Below are positions 55,690 through 64,000 of a stretch of 64,000 nucleotides of DNA, in pieces (the first letter of the stretch is position 1; the number at the start of each line of letters is the position of its first letter). The stretch is from Dehalococcoidia bacterium (GTDB taxonomy: Bacteria; Chloroflexota; Dehalococcoidia; SM23-28-2; RBG-16-64-32). A model generated the notes under the pieces. The model was not told where the DNA came from, ran no database searches, and was given only the letters and a program-made list of their open reading frames with translations. A program made the translations under genes and the position numbers. The DNA lies in NCBI GenBank assembly GCA_030649945.1, contig JAUSFE010000054.1, positions 22,945 through 86,944 of the forward strand, in the 5' to 3' direction.

Positions 55690-55718
55690 AGCGGGAGGGG
55701 GCAATGCCCCCTCCCGCT
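55690..55718 (+). terminator. Rho-independent-like terminator
   Basis: Arms AGCGGGAGGGGGC and GCCCCCTCCCGCT form a perfect 13-bp stem with an AAT loop, followed by a short T-tract. It lies 33 nt after the giant gene stop and about 65 nt before the next start. Confidence 0.75.
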
Positions 55719-55783
55719 TTGGCATCCGATAGGGAACGACAGGGAATGATGACAGAGGGGTTAGAGGAACGGGGAGTGAGACA

Positions 55784-58700
55784 GTGAGTCAAAGCAGACG
55801 TATACTGATGAGCTCACTATCGCTGGCAGCTGCAGTGGCGCTGTTGACCATCGCGTTGGCAGTGCTCGGCGTTCGCATCCTCCCGGGCGGTGGTGAGGTG
55901 GCCCAAGCCAGCCATTCCGCGTCCACGATTGACCGCGTGTCCTTCGATATGGACCCGACTGGCAACGGCAACCAGGCCGCGGGAGACCGCAACGGCGACA
56001 CCCTACCGGACGCCGAGGGCGTAGTGACCAGCCCGCCCTGCGGCAACGTCGCCGGCCCCCCCGGCGGCCCCGGCGACGACGACATGGACGGAACCGACGA
56101 CGACGGCTGTCCCGGCGGCCCGGCCGCTGTAGGGCCTCCTGAGTACGGCCTCTGCGGCAACGGCCTGGACGACGACAAGGTCGACCCCAGCGCAAACGGC
56201 GGGCCCAACGAGGCAGGTGACGTCTTCGACTTCACGGCCGACGACGGCTGCGTGCCCACTCTGAGCGCCCGCCAGACCTGCGCCAACATCAACAACAACA
56301 ACATCCTGGATGCCGATGAGGATGCGGTGGATCGAATCTTCATGGACATCACCGTGGGACGGCATCCGGGGACGGGTCCCGGACAACCGGGCGGAATTCC
56401 TACCGACCGGCCGATGACGGCGTTTCAATTCGCTCTGAATTGGGACAACGACGCTATTGATGTGATCAACAGTAGTGCCTTCTTCCTCATCACCACTGTT
56501 GGTGCGGGACAGCCCTTCAACGCCATCACGACTCCATCCCTGCCTGTGCTGTCATCCCCGGCCACCATCGCCGTGGCCGACTCCGGCCCGCCCGAGAGCG
56601 GCGCCGGCGTGCTTGCACGCATCACCGTCGAAGGCACGGCCCCAGGGGTCACCAACCTGAGTCTCACCAACCTCGATATCCGTGACAACTTGAACGAGAT
56701 CATCCCAGTTGACATCACGAACAACGGCTTCATCGCCGTTGACACGCCGGGGGCCTGCGTTGACGCTGACGGCGACGGTGTAATCGATAGCGCCGACCTG
56801 TGCCCAGGCACCGCGGCAGGAGCGCTGGTGGACGGCAACGGCTGCTCCCAGGCTCAGGTGGACGGCGACCTGGACGGCGCCTGTGATCCCGGCAAGACCA
56901 GCGCCCTCTGCACTGGCTCGGACAACTGTCCAGTTACCTCCAATCCCAGCCAGGCGAACTTTGACGGCGATGGCCTGGGCGACGCCTGCGATCCCGACGT
57001 TGACGGCGACAGCGTGGCCAACGCCAGCGACCTCTGTCCGTTCACCCCGCTTGGTCAGACCGTGGACATCAACGGCTGTTCTGCCATCCAAGTGGACAGC
57101 GACTTGGACGGCATCTGCAATCCGGCCGCCCCCAGCACCGGTCCGTTCCCCGGGTGCACCGGCACGGACAATTGCCCCTCCATCGTCAACCCGCTCCAGG
57201 AAAACTTCGACGGCGACGGACTCGGCGACGCCTGCGACCCCGACGACGACGGTGACGGGCTGGCGGACACGAATGAGCCTCCCGGCTGCCAGTTGGACCC
57301 CGACTGCGACAACGATACCTTTGGCGACGCATCCGACAACTGCATCACGATAGCGAACCCCAGTCAGGCAAATGTCGATGGCGACGGCCTCGGCGACGCC
57401 TGCGACCCCGACATCGACGGCGATGGCCTGCTCAACGCCAGCGACCTGTGTCCGTCTTCGCCGGAGGATGCGGACGGCATCGACGATGCCGATGGCTGCC
57501 CCGAAATCGATAGCCAAATCGCCTCAGTAACAGCTGAAGCGTTCTTCGTCATCCAGCAAAATATGGATGGTACTCACGATGTGACCGTCACCGTCAGGAA
57601 CAACGGGAACATCGCCTCCGACCTCCAGCTCAGTTTGCTTCTTCGCTCCACCGTTGGCCAGTGCCAGACTACTTGGTTGACGCCCCCCCCACCCGATAGC
57701 AAGTTCGACAATGTCGTGGGCACCACGTTGTTCAGCCAGCTTGAGCACGCGGAGATCGCCGTGCAGCCGGCTGGGGCGCGCGTCCGCACTTACACATACA
57801 ATGCACACTGCTTCCAGGCCGCTGGCTTCTACGATAACACCGCCAGGCTCCAGATCAGCGTCGTTCCCGCTCTTCCCGTGCGCGAGAACGCTGGCGCGTC
57901 CGCTAACAACGCGTTTAATCAGTTCATCGACGTTAATGTCGGTGAGCCGGCAGACATCGAAAAAGTGAACATTGTCGTCCCTAGCGTTCAGCTTCAGGTG
58001 GGCGTTCCTCAGAACATAATCGTTAGCTCAGTGCTTCGCAACAACGGCCCCTTCGGCCCTGTGGCCGTTATCGACCACCTTACGGCCACACCTCCAGCGG
58101 ACTGCAGCATCACTCCGGGAAGTTATGACACCCCTGCCACCCTTCAGGTAACCGGGCTGACAGTCCCGGACACCACCCTGAACAATACCTTCACGATTCA
58201 GTGCAACAGCCCCAGCTTTCACACCTTTACCTTCGCCAATCAGGTTAACCTCAACCAGTTCGGCGCCGCCGATCCCAACCCGAACAACAACTCCAAATCT
58301 ATTCAGGCGACGTTCCCCGTCTTTGCGCAAGCCGACCTCAAGGTTCTCAGCCTTACCGTGAGTGCACCGCCATCACAGGTGTCAAACACTTCTTTCAACG
58401 TAACCGTGAGCGCCGATCTACACAACAACGGCCCCTACGGGCCCGCGGGAGCCGATGTCGCCTTCGATCTCTCGCTCCCTGTTGACTGCTCCAAGTCGCC
58501 GAATAATCCGCAGACTGTGCCAGCCGTCAGCATTCCGGCGAGCTCGACCACAACGCTACAGCGGACCTGGCAAGTCACTTGCACACAACCCAGCTTCCAT
58601 CAGTACGCCGGCATTGTCTCTATATCATCGATCGATCCACATGTTGTCGACGCCACGCCGGCCAACAATTCAGGTACTGGCGTGTTTGACGGCACCATCA

Positions 58701-60040
58701 ACGAGCAGGCGGACGTCAAGACTTCCGTTCTAAGCTCCGGCCGAGACGACCTACCCGGGATCCCGGGCGCCCAGGTGCTGATAGGGCCGCTGCCGCCTGT
58801 TGATCCGCTTCCTGAGACGGAGAGCTTCATCCTTTCTGCAGCGTTGCACAACAACGGCCCCTTCAACGGTGTCTCGGCACAAGTCACCTATAACGTCACT
58901 GACGTGCCCACTGTATGCTCCGTCACGCCCGCTTCCAGCAGTTCCAGCTTCTCCCTGCCAGTCTCCAGCACGGTACCCGACGTCAAGCTCTTTACGGTTG
59001 AATGGCAGGATGACCCTGCGCCGCCTTTATTCTGCACAATCACCATAGACGAGTCTGTGAGCATAAGCACCCTGCACGTCACTGACCCAAACCCGGCGAA
59101 CAACTTGTCCCAGATAACGATTGACGTGGTACGCGACTCTGACGACGACGGTATCCCTGACGACTACACCGCCGCGGGTGGTCCTCGGGACAACTGTCGA
59201 GACGTCGCCAACACCAACCAAAGCGACCTCGACCAGGATGGCGTCGGAGACGTCTGCGACACAGAGCCTTACCACGACGACCTTGTCAAATACTGCCTCC
59301 CCTTTGGGCCCGCACCTGTTACCCTCTCTGACACGATCGGCACCTACATGTGGGTGAACTGCGAAATTGGCAACAACTCCAGCGCCGGCGGCACCCTGCC
59401 CGGGCATAACGACACCGTGGCCCTGTCCTGGTCCGTGACGGGATTCCCGTCCGGCTGCGATCCAACCCCCACATTTCCCACCTCCGGCGTCCAGACGACT
59501 CTCGTGACCCCCGGATCGAGCAGCTTCGTCCTCCTCTCCGGCGAGCAGCGGTTCGTGCTGCTACGCATCCGCCTCGAGTGCCACGCGCCGGTCCTGCCCA
59601 ACGTTTACCCGATATCAGTCTCCGTCACCATCGACCACCAGGACACGGGCGGCGGAGATGAGACGGCGGCCCAGCAGCTTAACAACACCGCTGCGGTGCA
59701 GAAGAACGTCGTGCTGGTTGCGCCGGAAGAGCCTACGGTGAACGCCCAGACGACAGCAACAAGCGAGGACACCGCGGTCGTCGTCTCGCTCACCGGCCTG
59801 GACTGGCAGGAGTGCGAGCTGACCTTCGCCACGGCCAGTGTTACCAACGGCGCCTTAAGCCCCATCACGAACAGCCCCTGCACGCCGGGCGCCTTCAATA
59901 CGGACTCCGCCACCGTGACCTTCACTCCCACGTTAAGCGTCTGCGCTCCCAGTCAGGGCTCCTTCACCTACACCGCAAACGACGGCGTCAACACCTCCGC
60001 ACCGGCGACCGTCACCATCGACATCACCTGTGTGCCATGA
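55784..60040 (+). CDS. Giant secreted protein: cohesin-like domain, TSP3 loops, DUF11/CARDB-like repeats
   Basis: A 1418-aa exported protein. GTG has GGGGAG 7 nt upstream. The signal is followed by the shared Asp/Cys-rich segment and a cohesin-like domain at about residues 185-330 (MTAFQFALNWDNDAIDVIN, ESGAGVLARITVEGTAPG, LDIRDNLNEIIPVDI). TSP3 calcium loops form a block around 335-580 (DADGDGVIDSADLC, FDGDGLGDACDPD and further copies). Four HNNGP or RNNGP beta modules follow (VLRNNGPFGPVAVIDHL, DLHNNGPYGPAGADV). The VKYC/CEIGN module (YMWVNCEIGN) comes near residue 1190. The C-terminal 100 residues (SEDTAVVVSLTGLDW, GSFTYTANDGVN) look like a bacterial cadherin-like or Big-type tandem repeat. 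It shares architecture with 48878 but adds the TSP3 block. The next gene follows after 76 bp. Confidence 0.85.
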   Translation: MSQSRRILMSSLSLAAAVALLTIALAVLGVRILPGGGEVAQASHSASTIDRVSFDMDPTGNGNQAAGDRNGDTLPDAEGVVTSPPCGNVAGPPGGPGDDDMDGTDDDGCPGGPAAVGPPEYGLCGNGLDDDKVDPSANGGPNEAGDVFDFTADDGCVPTLSARQTCANINNNNILDADEDAVDRIFMDITVGRHPGTGPGQPGGIPTDRPMTAFQFALNWDNDAIDVINSSAFFLITTVGAGQPFNAITTPSLPVLSSPATIAVADSGPPESGAGVLARITVEGTAPGVTNLSLTNLDIRDNLNEIIPVDITNNGFIAVDTPGACVDADGDGVIDSADLCPGTAAGALVDGNGCSQAQVDGDLDGACDPGKTSALCTGSDNCPVTSNPSQANFDGDGLGDACDPDVDGDSVANASDLCPFTPLGQTVDINGCSAIQVDSDLDGICNPAAPSTGPFPGCTGTDNCPSIVNPLQENFDGDGLGDACDPDDDGDGLADTNEPPGCQLDPDCDNDTFGDASDNCITIANPSQANVDGDGLGDACDPDIDGDGLLNASDLCPSSPEDADGIDDADGCPEIDSQIASVTAEAFFVIQQNMDGTHDVTVTVRNNGNIASDLQLSLLLRSTVGQCQTTWLTPPPPDSKFDNVVGTTLFSQLEHAEIAVQPAGARVRTYTYNAHCFQAAGFYDNTARLQISVVPALPVRENAGASANNAFNQFIDVNVGEPADIEKVNIVVPSVQLQVGVPQNIIVSSVLRNNGPFGPVAVIDHLTATPPADCSITPGSYDTPATLQVTGLTVPDTTLNNTFTIQCNSPSFHTFTFANQVNLNQFGAADPNPNNNSKSIQATFPVFAQADLKVLSLTVSAPPSQVSNTSFNVTVSADLHNNGPYGPAGADVAFDLSLPVDCSKSPNNPQTVPAVSIPASSTTTLQRTWQVTCTQPSFHQYAGIVSISSIDPHVVDATPANNSGTGVFDGTINEQADVKTSVLSSGRDDLPGIPGAQVLIGPLPPVDPLPETESFILSAALHNNGPFNGVSAQVTYNVTDVPTVCSVTPASSSSSFSLPVSSTVPDVKLFTVEWQDDPAPPLFCTITIDESVSISTLHVTDPNPANNLSQITIDVVRDSDDDGIPDDYTAAGGPRDNCRDVANTNQSDLDQDGVGDVCDTEPYHDDLVKYCLPFGPAPVTLSDTIGTYMWVNCEIGNNSSAGGTLPGHNDTVALSWSVTGFPSGCDPTPTFPTSGVQTTLVTPGSSSFVLLSGEQRFVLLRIRLECHAPVLPNVYPISVSVTIDHQDTGGGDETAAQQLNNTAAVQKNVVLVAPEEPTVNAQTTATSEDTAVVVSLTGLDWQECELTFATASVTNGALSPITNSPCTPGAFNTDSATVTFTPTLSVCAPSQGSFTYTANDGVNTSAPATVTIDITCVP

Positions 60041-60116
60041 GAAACATCAACACCTTTCGGAGATTCACCGACCAGAATCCAGGACAGAGGGGATTAGCCA
60101 AACGGGAGGCGAAAGC

Positions 60117-61697
60117 ATGAAGGAGCAGCTTCACCCTGCGAGCCGCATCACGGCCGTGTGTATGGGCGCTACGGCCCTGGCGGCGGCCGCTGCCATCGCC
60201 GCCGTGATCCTGTTGGTCGCCAACGCTAGGCCGCAGGCGGCCCACGCTGTACCCCTAGAGCTGGGCTTGGACCTGATTACCACGGGAAATACCGCGACCA
60301 CGCTCGTCAGCTCACCGGACACCTGCCGCAGCGTGTCAGTGGGCAACTCTTTCACTGTTGACATCTACGTCACCGGCGTTACAGACCTCGCTGCCTGGGA
60401 AGCGTACATCAACTATAACGGGAGCGTACTCAATGTCACGGCTCATAGCGTCATTGGTATGTTCCAGGAGACTGTGGGGACGTTCAGCAACGTGACCAAC
60501 ACTTCGGGAACCGGCGGACCGGGCCGCTTCCGAGCAGGTGCTGTGGACCTCGCGGTGGAGACGCCTGGTAGCGGCGATAGTGGTAACGGCATCCTGGAAC
60601 GAGTCACCTTCCAAGCGCTTGCGAACGGCGGCAGCCCCATCAGCATCCTCCCGGTCGACCTGAACGGCAATACGATCCTCAACATCAGCGAGGATATAGG
60701 ACCCTGGATGAAGAACTCCCTCGGCGCGTTCATCAACGACGCGAACGCCAACGGATTCTTCGACGGCCCCCTGGTCAGCGGGAACGTAGACGTCGGCGGG
60801 ATCGATACCGACGGCGACACCTTTAAGAACGGGTGCGACCCGGACGACGACAACGACGGCGTCTGCGACACAGGCGGCCCCCTGCCTAACGGCACCCCCG
60901 GCACGCCTTCCGGCGGCTGCAGCGCCGGCCCCGGCGGGGTGGACAACTGCTCTCTTAATTCCAACCCCACCCAGCTTAATACTGACGGCGATTCCATGGG
61001 CGACGCCTGCGACCCGGACGACGACAACGACGCCGTGCTCGACGTCAGCGACAACTGCCAGCTGATCCCCAATGGCCTCGCCCAGGCCGGCGTGCCCGGC
61101 GTGGGCAACCAGACGAACACTGACGGTGACGCTCAGGGGGACGCCTGCGACAGCGATGACGACAACGACACCGTTGCCGACACCAGCGACAACTGCCAGT
61201 TCATCGCCAACACCAGCCAGACCAACAGCGACGCCTATATCGCCGACCCTCCCCCCCCGGGGGGGATCGACCCGGGCCGGACATGGGGCGACACCCTGGG
61301 CAACGCCTGCGACACCGATGACGATAACGACGGGTTCTCAGACACGCTCGAGCAGCACATCGGTACCGATCAGGCGGACTGGTGCGCCAACTCATCGACC
61401 CCCAACAATGAGGCGGATGACAGGTGGGGCGCCGACTTCGACGACAACCAGGTTCTGGGCATCGGCGACTTCAACGGCTTCGTCTTCCCGCTACGCCCGG
61501 ATGGGTCGTTTGCCAAGTTCGGCCACTCCATCCCCGACCCCCAGGATCCCAACCTCGTCCGGTACGACATCGATCCCAACTCCACTATCGGCATCGGTGA
61601 TCTCAACGCGATTAACCCTGCCGTGACTGCTTCCACGTCACGACCGCCAATGTTCTTCGGACAGCCGGCGTTCTCCAGAACATGCGCCCTGCCGTGA
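60117..61697 (+). CDS. Secreted protein with cohesin-like N-terminus, TSP3 loops and dockerin-like C-terminus
   Basis: A 526-aa exported protein and the only one here combining both module types. ATG at 60117 has GGGAGG 7 nt upstream. After the signal peptide (ending AAHA), residues about 45-215 show a cohesin-like pattern: VSVGNSFTVDIYVTGVTDLA, WEAYINYNGSVLNV, GNGILERVTFQALANGG. TSP3 loops follow (DPDDDNDGVCDTGG, TDGDSMGDACDPD, TDDDNDGFSDTLE). The final 105 residues contain the loops DFDDNQVLGIGD and DIDPNSTIGIGD, an intervening PDGSFAKFGHSIPDPQDP segment nearly identical to that of the M36 protease, and the tail RPPMFFGQPAF. It is probably co-transcribed with 55784. Confidence 0.85.
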   Translation: MKEQLHPASRITAVCMGATALAAAAAIAAVILLVANARPQAAHAVPLELGLDLITTGNTATTLVSSPDTCRSVSVGNSFTVDIYVTGVTDLAAWEAYINYNGSVLNVTAHSVIGMFQETVGTFSNVTNTSGTGGPGRFRAGAVDLAVETPGSGDSGNGILERVTFQALANGGSPISILPVDLNGNTILNISEDIGPWMKNSLGAFINDANANGFFDGPLVSGNVDVGGIDTDGDTFKNGCDPDDDNDGVCDTGGPLPNGTPGTPSGGCSAGPGGVDNCSLNSNPTQLNTDGDSMGDACDPDDDNDAVLDVSDNCQLIPNGLAQAGVPGVGNQTNTDGDAQGDACDSDDDNDTVADTSDNCQFIANTSQTNSDAYIADPPPPGGIDPGRTWGDTLGNACDTDDDNDGFSDTLEQHIGTDQADWCANSSTPNNEADDRWGADFDDNQVLGIGDFNGFVFPLRPDGSFAKFGHSIPDPQDPNLVRYDIDPNSTIGIGDLNAINPAVTASTSRPPMFFGQPAFSRTCALP

Positions 61698-62229
61698 TGA
61701 ACCAAACGTGTCGATCCGGCCCGACGAAGGCCGCTCAGGGACACCCTCCCCTGCGGCCGGCCGTATGGCGCGAAGGGAAGCGACGGGCCCTTGAGTCAAA
61801 CCAGCGATACGCCGATCCCGTAGGTCAGGATCGATGTCCCTATTCCGTCCATCCAACGCCAACGCCAACACCTCAGACCAAGCCCCTACAACCTCGGGGA
61901 CCTTAGCCTGGCTCAACGGAACGCTCCATGTTATACTTATGACAACAAGCCAACTGAGAGACCGTCCTTTGTATCGGCGGGTGGGGGTCTGCCCCGCCCG
62001 CCGTTGCAATCATCGCCGTATATTGCCGGGCCAATTGCGGCAAGCAGATTGCCTGATGGGACGGCCGCGTAGAGCGAATCATCAGTGGAGGGGAGGGTAA
62101 CGCGTGGCTGAGATACGGGCGAGCGAGCCGCCGGAAAGGCGACACCGTCGCGCCTCAGACCGAGCCGGGACTGGCGCGGATCCAGGTCCGTAGCCAGATC
62201 CATCCCACGCGTCACAAGGGGAGGGATTA
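61698..62229. other. 532-bp intergenic region
   Basis: No gene with a ribosome-binding site or family signature is visible. It contains a GC-rich hairpin at 61975-62003, a TATACT hexamer in the AT-rich patch at about 61931, and an 8-bp inverted repeat (ACGCGTGG at 62100-62107, CCACGCGT at 62205-62212) that would close a leader of about 110 nt just before the gene at 62230. Confidence 0.5.
61975..62003. other. GC-rich hairpin in intergenic region
   Basis: CGGCGGGTGGGG and CCCCGCCCGCCG pair over 12 positions with one G-T wobble and a five-base loop. It is followed by TTGCAATC rather than a T-run. It may end the transcript from 55784-61697, 278 nt after the last stop, or act as a separate element. 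Confidence 0.45.
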
Positions 62230-64000
62230 GTGCGGAGAGCGCTCACCGGGCCCCACATCTCTATCCTAGTGCTCGGGGCGGCAGCAGCCCTAGTGCTGGC
62301 GGCGGCCTTGATCGGCGCTTGGCAGCTGCAGGGCGCCAGCGCCGTGGGCACGGTGGACCAGATGTCGATAGACATGGACCCCGTCCGCCAGGAGAGCGGC
62401 GCGGAGTGCGCCAGCGGCAACACCGTCGATGACGATGGCGACGGCCGCGTTAACGACGGTTGCCCCGCGGTGGGCGCGGCTGAGACCGGCGCCAACTGCA
62501 ACAACGCCGTCGACAACGACAGCGACGGGTTCGCCAACGACGGCTGCCCCACGCTCGTCTCGCCGGTGGACGGCAGCAACGGCGTGGCGGCGGCGGGAGA
62601 CCGCAACGGCGACACCGTGCCCGACGCCGAGGGGTTTGAGACCAGCCCGCCCTGCGGCGACGGGAATGATGACGACGGGGACACCACGCCGGATGACGGC
62701 TGCACCAGCGGTCCGGCCGCCGTAGGGCCTCCGGAGTTCGGCCTCTGCGGCAACAACCTCGATGATGACAAGGTCGACCTCGACGCAAGCGGCACGCCAG
62801 GTGCCGGTGACGTCTTCGACTTCGCGGCCGACGACGGCTGCGTGGTCACCCTGAGCCAGCGGGTGCCCTGCATCGAGATCATCGACGACAACGTCCTGAA
62901 CGGCGGCGAGGACACCGCGGACCGGGCGTTCATCGACGTCACCGTGGGATCGTCATCGGGCGGCGGCATCCCCGCCGGCGAGTTCATGACCGCCTTCGGG
63001 TTCTCCCTTAACTGGGACGTCGACGTGATTGACGGACTTGGCGGCGCCAACGCGCCAAACGGCTTCTTCCTCATCAGTAGTGCCGGGGCAGCGCAGCCGT
63101 TCACCAACATCACGACCGCTCCCGCAACGGTGTCCCCGCTCAACCACGCCATGGGCGACGCCGGCCCGTCCGAGACCGGCGCCGGCGTCATCTCCCGCAT
63201 CACCATCGAGGGGAACGCCGCCGGCCTCGCGAACCTCACCCTGACCGGCCTGAGCCTCAAGGATACGGCGAACGTGGACTTCACCATCAACACCGTCAAC
63301 GACGCCAAGGTGGCGGTGAGCAAGGACGGTGCCGACGCAGACACGCTCATCGGCGACTCGGCCGGCGAGCTGTTCCAGTGCCCCGGCGCTGGGCCCACAG
63401 CGACCCCCACGGCGACGGCCACCGCCACCGCCACCGCCACACCGACGGCCACCGCCACCGCCACCGCCACGGCCACGCCCACCGCCACTGCGACGCCGAC
63501 AGCAACGGCAACCGCCACGGCCACGGCCACGGCCACACCCGCGGCCACGGCGACAGCAACCGCCACGGCCACCGCCACCGCCACACCCACGGCGACGGCC
63601 ACCGCCACGGCCACGCCCGCCGCCACTGCGACGCCGACAGCAACGGCCGCGTCAACCTCGACGCCGACACCAACGCCAACTGCAACCGCGACCGCCACGG
63701 CTACGCCTACGCCCACAGCAACAGCGACGGCGACCCCGACTGCAACGGCCACACCAACCCCCACCTCCACGGCGACGGCAACTCCAACGCCCACCGCCAC
63801 CCCCACGGCAACACCGACTGCCACGGCTACATCCACGGCGACGGCGACTCCTACAGCTACAGCCACTGCCACGGCGACAGCGACGGCCGCGTCAACCTCG
63901 ACGCCGACACCAACGCCAACTGCAACCGCGACCGCCACGGCTACGCCTACGCCCACAGCAACAGCGACGGCGACCCCGACTGCAACGGCCACACCAACCC
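62230..64000 (+). CDS. Cohesin-like domain / Thr-Ala linker secreted protein, 3'-truncated by window edge
   Basis: At least 590 codons with no stop before the window ends. GTG follows GGGGAGGG by 4 nt. The signal helix ends WQLQGASAVG, nearly identical to the gene at 36676. Two NDGCP repeats (DDDGDGRVNDGCP, DNDSDGFANDGCP) come next, then the shared segment (GDRNGDTVPDAEG, PPEFGLCGN, DVFDFAADDGCV). The cohesin-like domain is at about residues 235-385 (FMTAFGFSLNWDVDVIDGLG, ETGAGVISRITIEGNAAG, SLKDTANVDFTI). From about base 63392 the frame is a TATATP-type linker to the edge. By analogy with 36676 a C-terminal domain such as RTX repeats may lie beyond the window. Confidence 0.85.
   Translation, partial: MRRALTGPHISILVLGAAAALVLAAALIGAWQLQGASAVGTVDQMSIDMDPVRQESGAECASGNTVDDDGDGRVNDGCPAVGAAETGANCNNAVDNDSDGFANDGCPTLVSPVDGSNGVAAAGDRNGDTVPDAEGFETSPPCGDGNDDDGDTTPDDGCTSGPAAVGPPEFGLCGNNLDDDKVDLDASGTPGAGDVFDFAADDGCVVTLSQRVPCIEIIDDNVLNGGEDTADRAFIDVTVGSSSGGGIPAGEFMTAFGFSLNWDVDVIDGLGGANAPNGFFLISSAGAAQPFTNITTAPATVSPLNHAMGDAGPSETGAGVISRITIEGNAAGLANLTLTGLSLKDTANVDFTINTVNDAKVAVSKDGADADTLIGDSAGELFQCPGAGPTATPTATATATATATPTATATATATATPTATATPTATATATATATATPAATATATATATATATPTATATATATPAATATPTATAASTSTPTPTPTATATATATPTPTATATATPTATATPTPTSTATATPTPTATPTATPTATATSTATATPTATATATATATAASTSTPTPTPTATATATATPTPTATATATPTATATPT
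63392..64000 (+). repeat. Thr-Ala-Pro linker repeats with an exact 118-bp direct duplication
   Basis: Low-complexity coding repeat in frame with the gene at 62230. Bases 63643-63760 are identical to 63883-64000, an offset of 240 bp (80 codons), and the second copy runs into the window end. The identity includes a distinctive non-periodic stretch (CGTCAACCTCGACGCC), so it is a true duplication rather than simple low complexity. Confidence 0.85.

Noticed and set aside
62105..62200. TPP riboswitch upstream of the last gene
   Set aside because: Only the CTGAGA-type arm resembles the consensus; the second conserved arm and the closing helix are absent, and the gene is unrelated to thiamine.

Overview
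This is a GC-rich chromosomal window from what is probably a member of the Chloroflexota. The main taxonomic clue is a pair of large DUF2298 membrane proteins carrying the NYYYFG signature, a family found mostly in Chloroflexi and archaea. Many GTG and TTG starts and the abundance of lipoproteins fit this, but no rRNA or housekeeping marker is present to prove it. The window contains no ribosomal, tRNA, replication or central-metabolism genes; it is almost wholly devoted to exported and surface proteins.

Layout. 1-5.6 kb: two tail-to-tail DUF2298 proteins (the first cut by the window edge) and a zinc-ribbon SAM methyltransferase. 5.6-6.4 kb: a regulatory gap with four 11-bp direct repeats, a hairpin and a near-consensus promoter. 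6.4-31.9 kb: a lipoprotein-rich stretch with PD40 (TolB-like) propellers, seven-blade FG-GAP propellers, a CopC-like protein, a predicted clan-CD peptidase-like membrane protein, a beta-helix lipoprotein, an orphan zinc/manganese-type binding lipoprotein, a two-gene FtsX/LolD-type ABC exporter, an acyltransferase with an acyl carrier protein, and a first dockerin-like protein. 31.9-34 kb: an OmpR-family response regulator and sensor kinase. 34.2-39.2 kb: an M36 metalloprotease with a dockerin-like C-terminus and a cohesin-like/Thr-Ala-linker/RTX protein. 39.4-44.6 kb: a tight cluster of three lipoprotein genes (carbohydrate-binding-like, FG-GAP, FG-GAP) facing a PD40 gene. 44.8-64 kb: five giant secreted proteins in one direction, the last running off the window.

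The unifying theme is a possible surface-assembly system. Four otherwise unrelated secreted proteins end in one module: two calcium-loop (dockerin-like) segments followed by a conserved tail resembling ARPPMFGGQPAFF. Four paralogues, and more distantly a fifth protein, carry an N-terminal domain whose sequence pattern resembles a cohesin. Calcium-loop repeats (thrombospondin type 3, FG-GAP, RTX and a local NDGCP repeat) recur throughout, so extracellular calcium is the likely shared cofactor. Whether the two module types bind each other is inference; the sequence shows only that both are present and repeated.

DNA-level features include sigma-70-like promoters at several surface genes, candidate leaderless starts at some lipoprotein genes, strong hairpins after two giant genes, long tandem repeats coding for Thr-Ala linkers, and an exact 118-bp direct repeat at a 240-bp offset that reaches the right edge.
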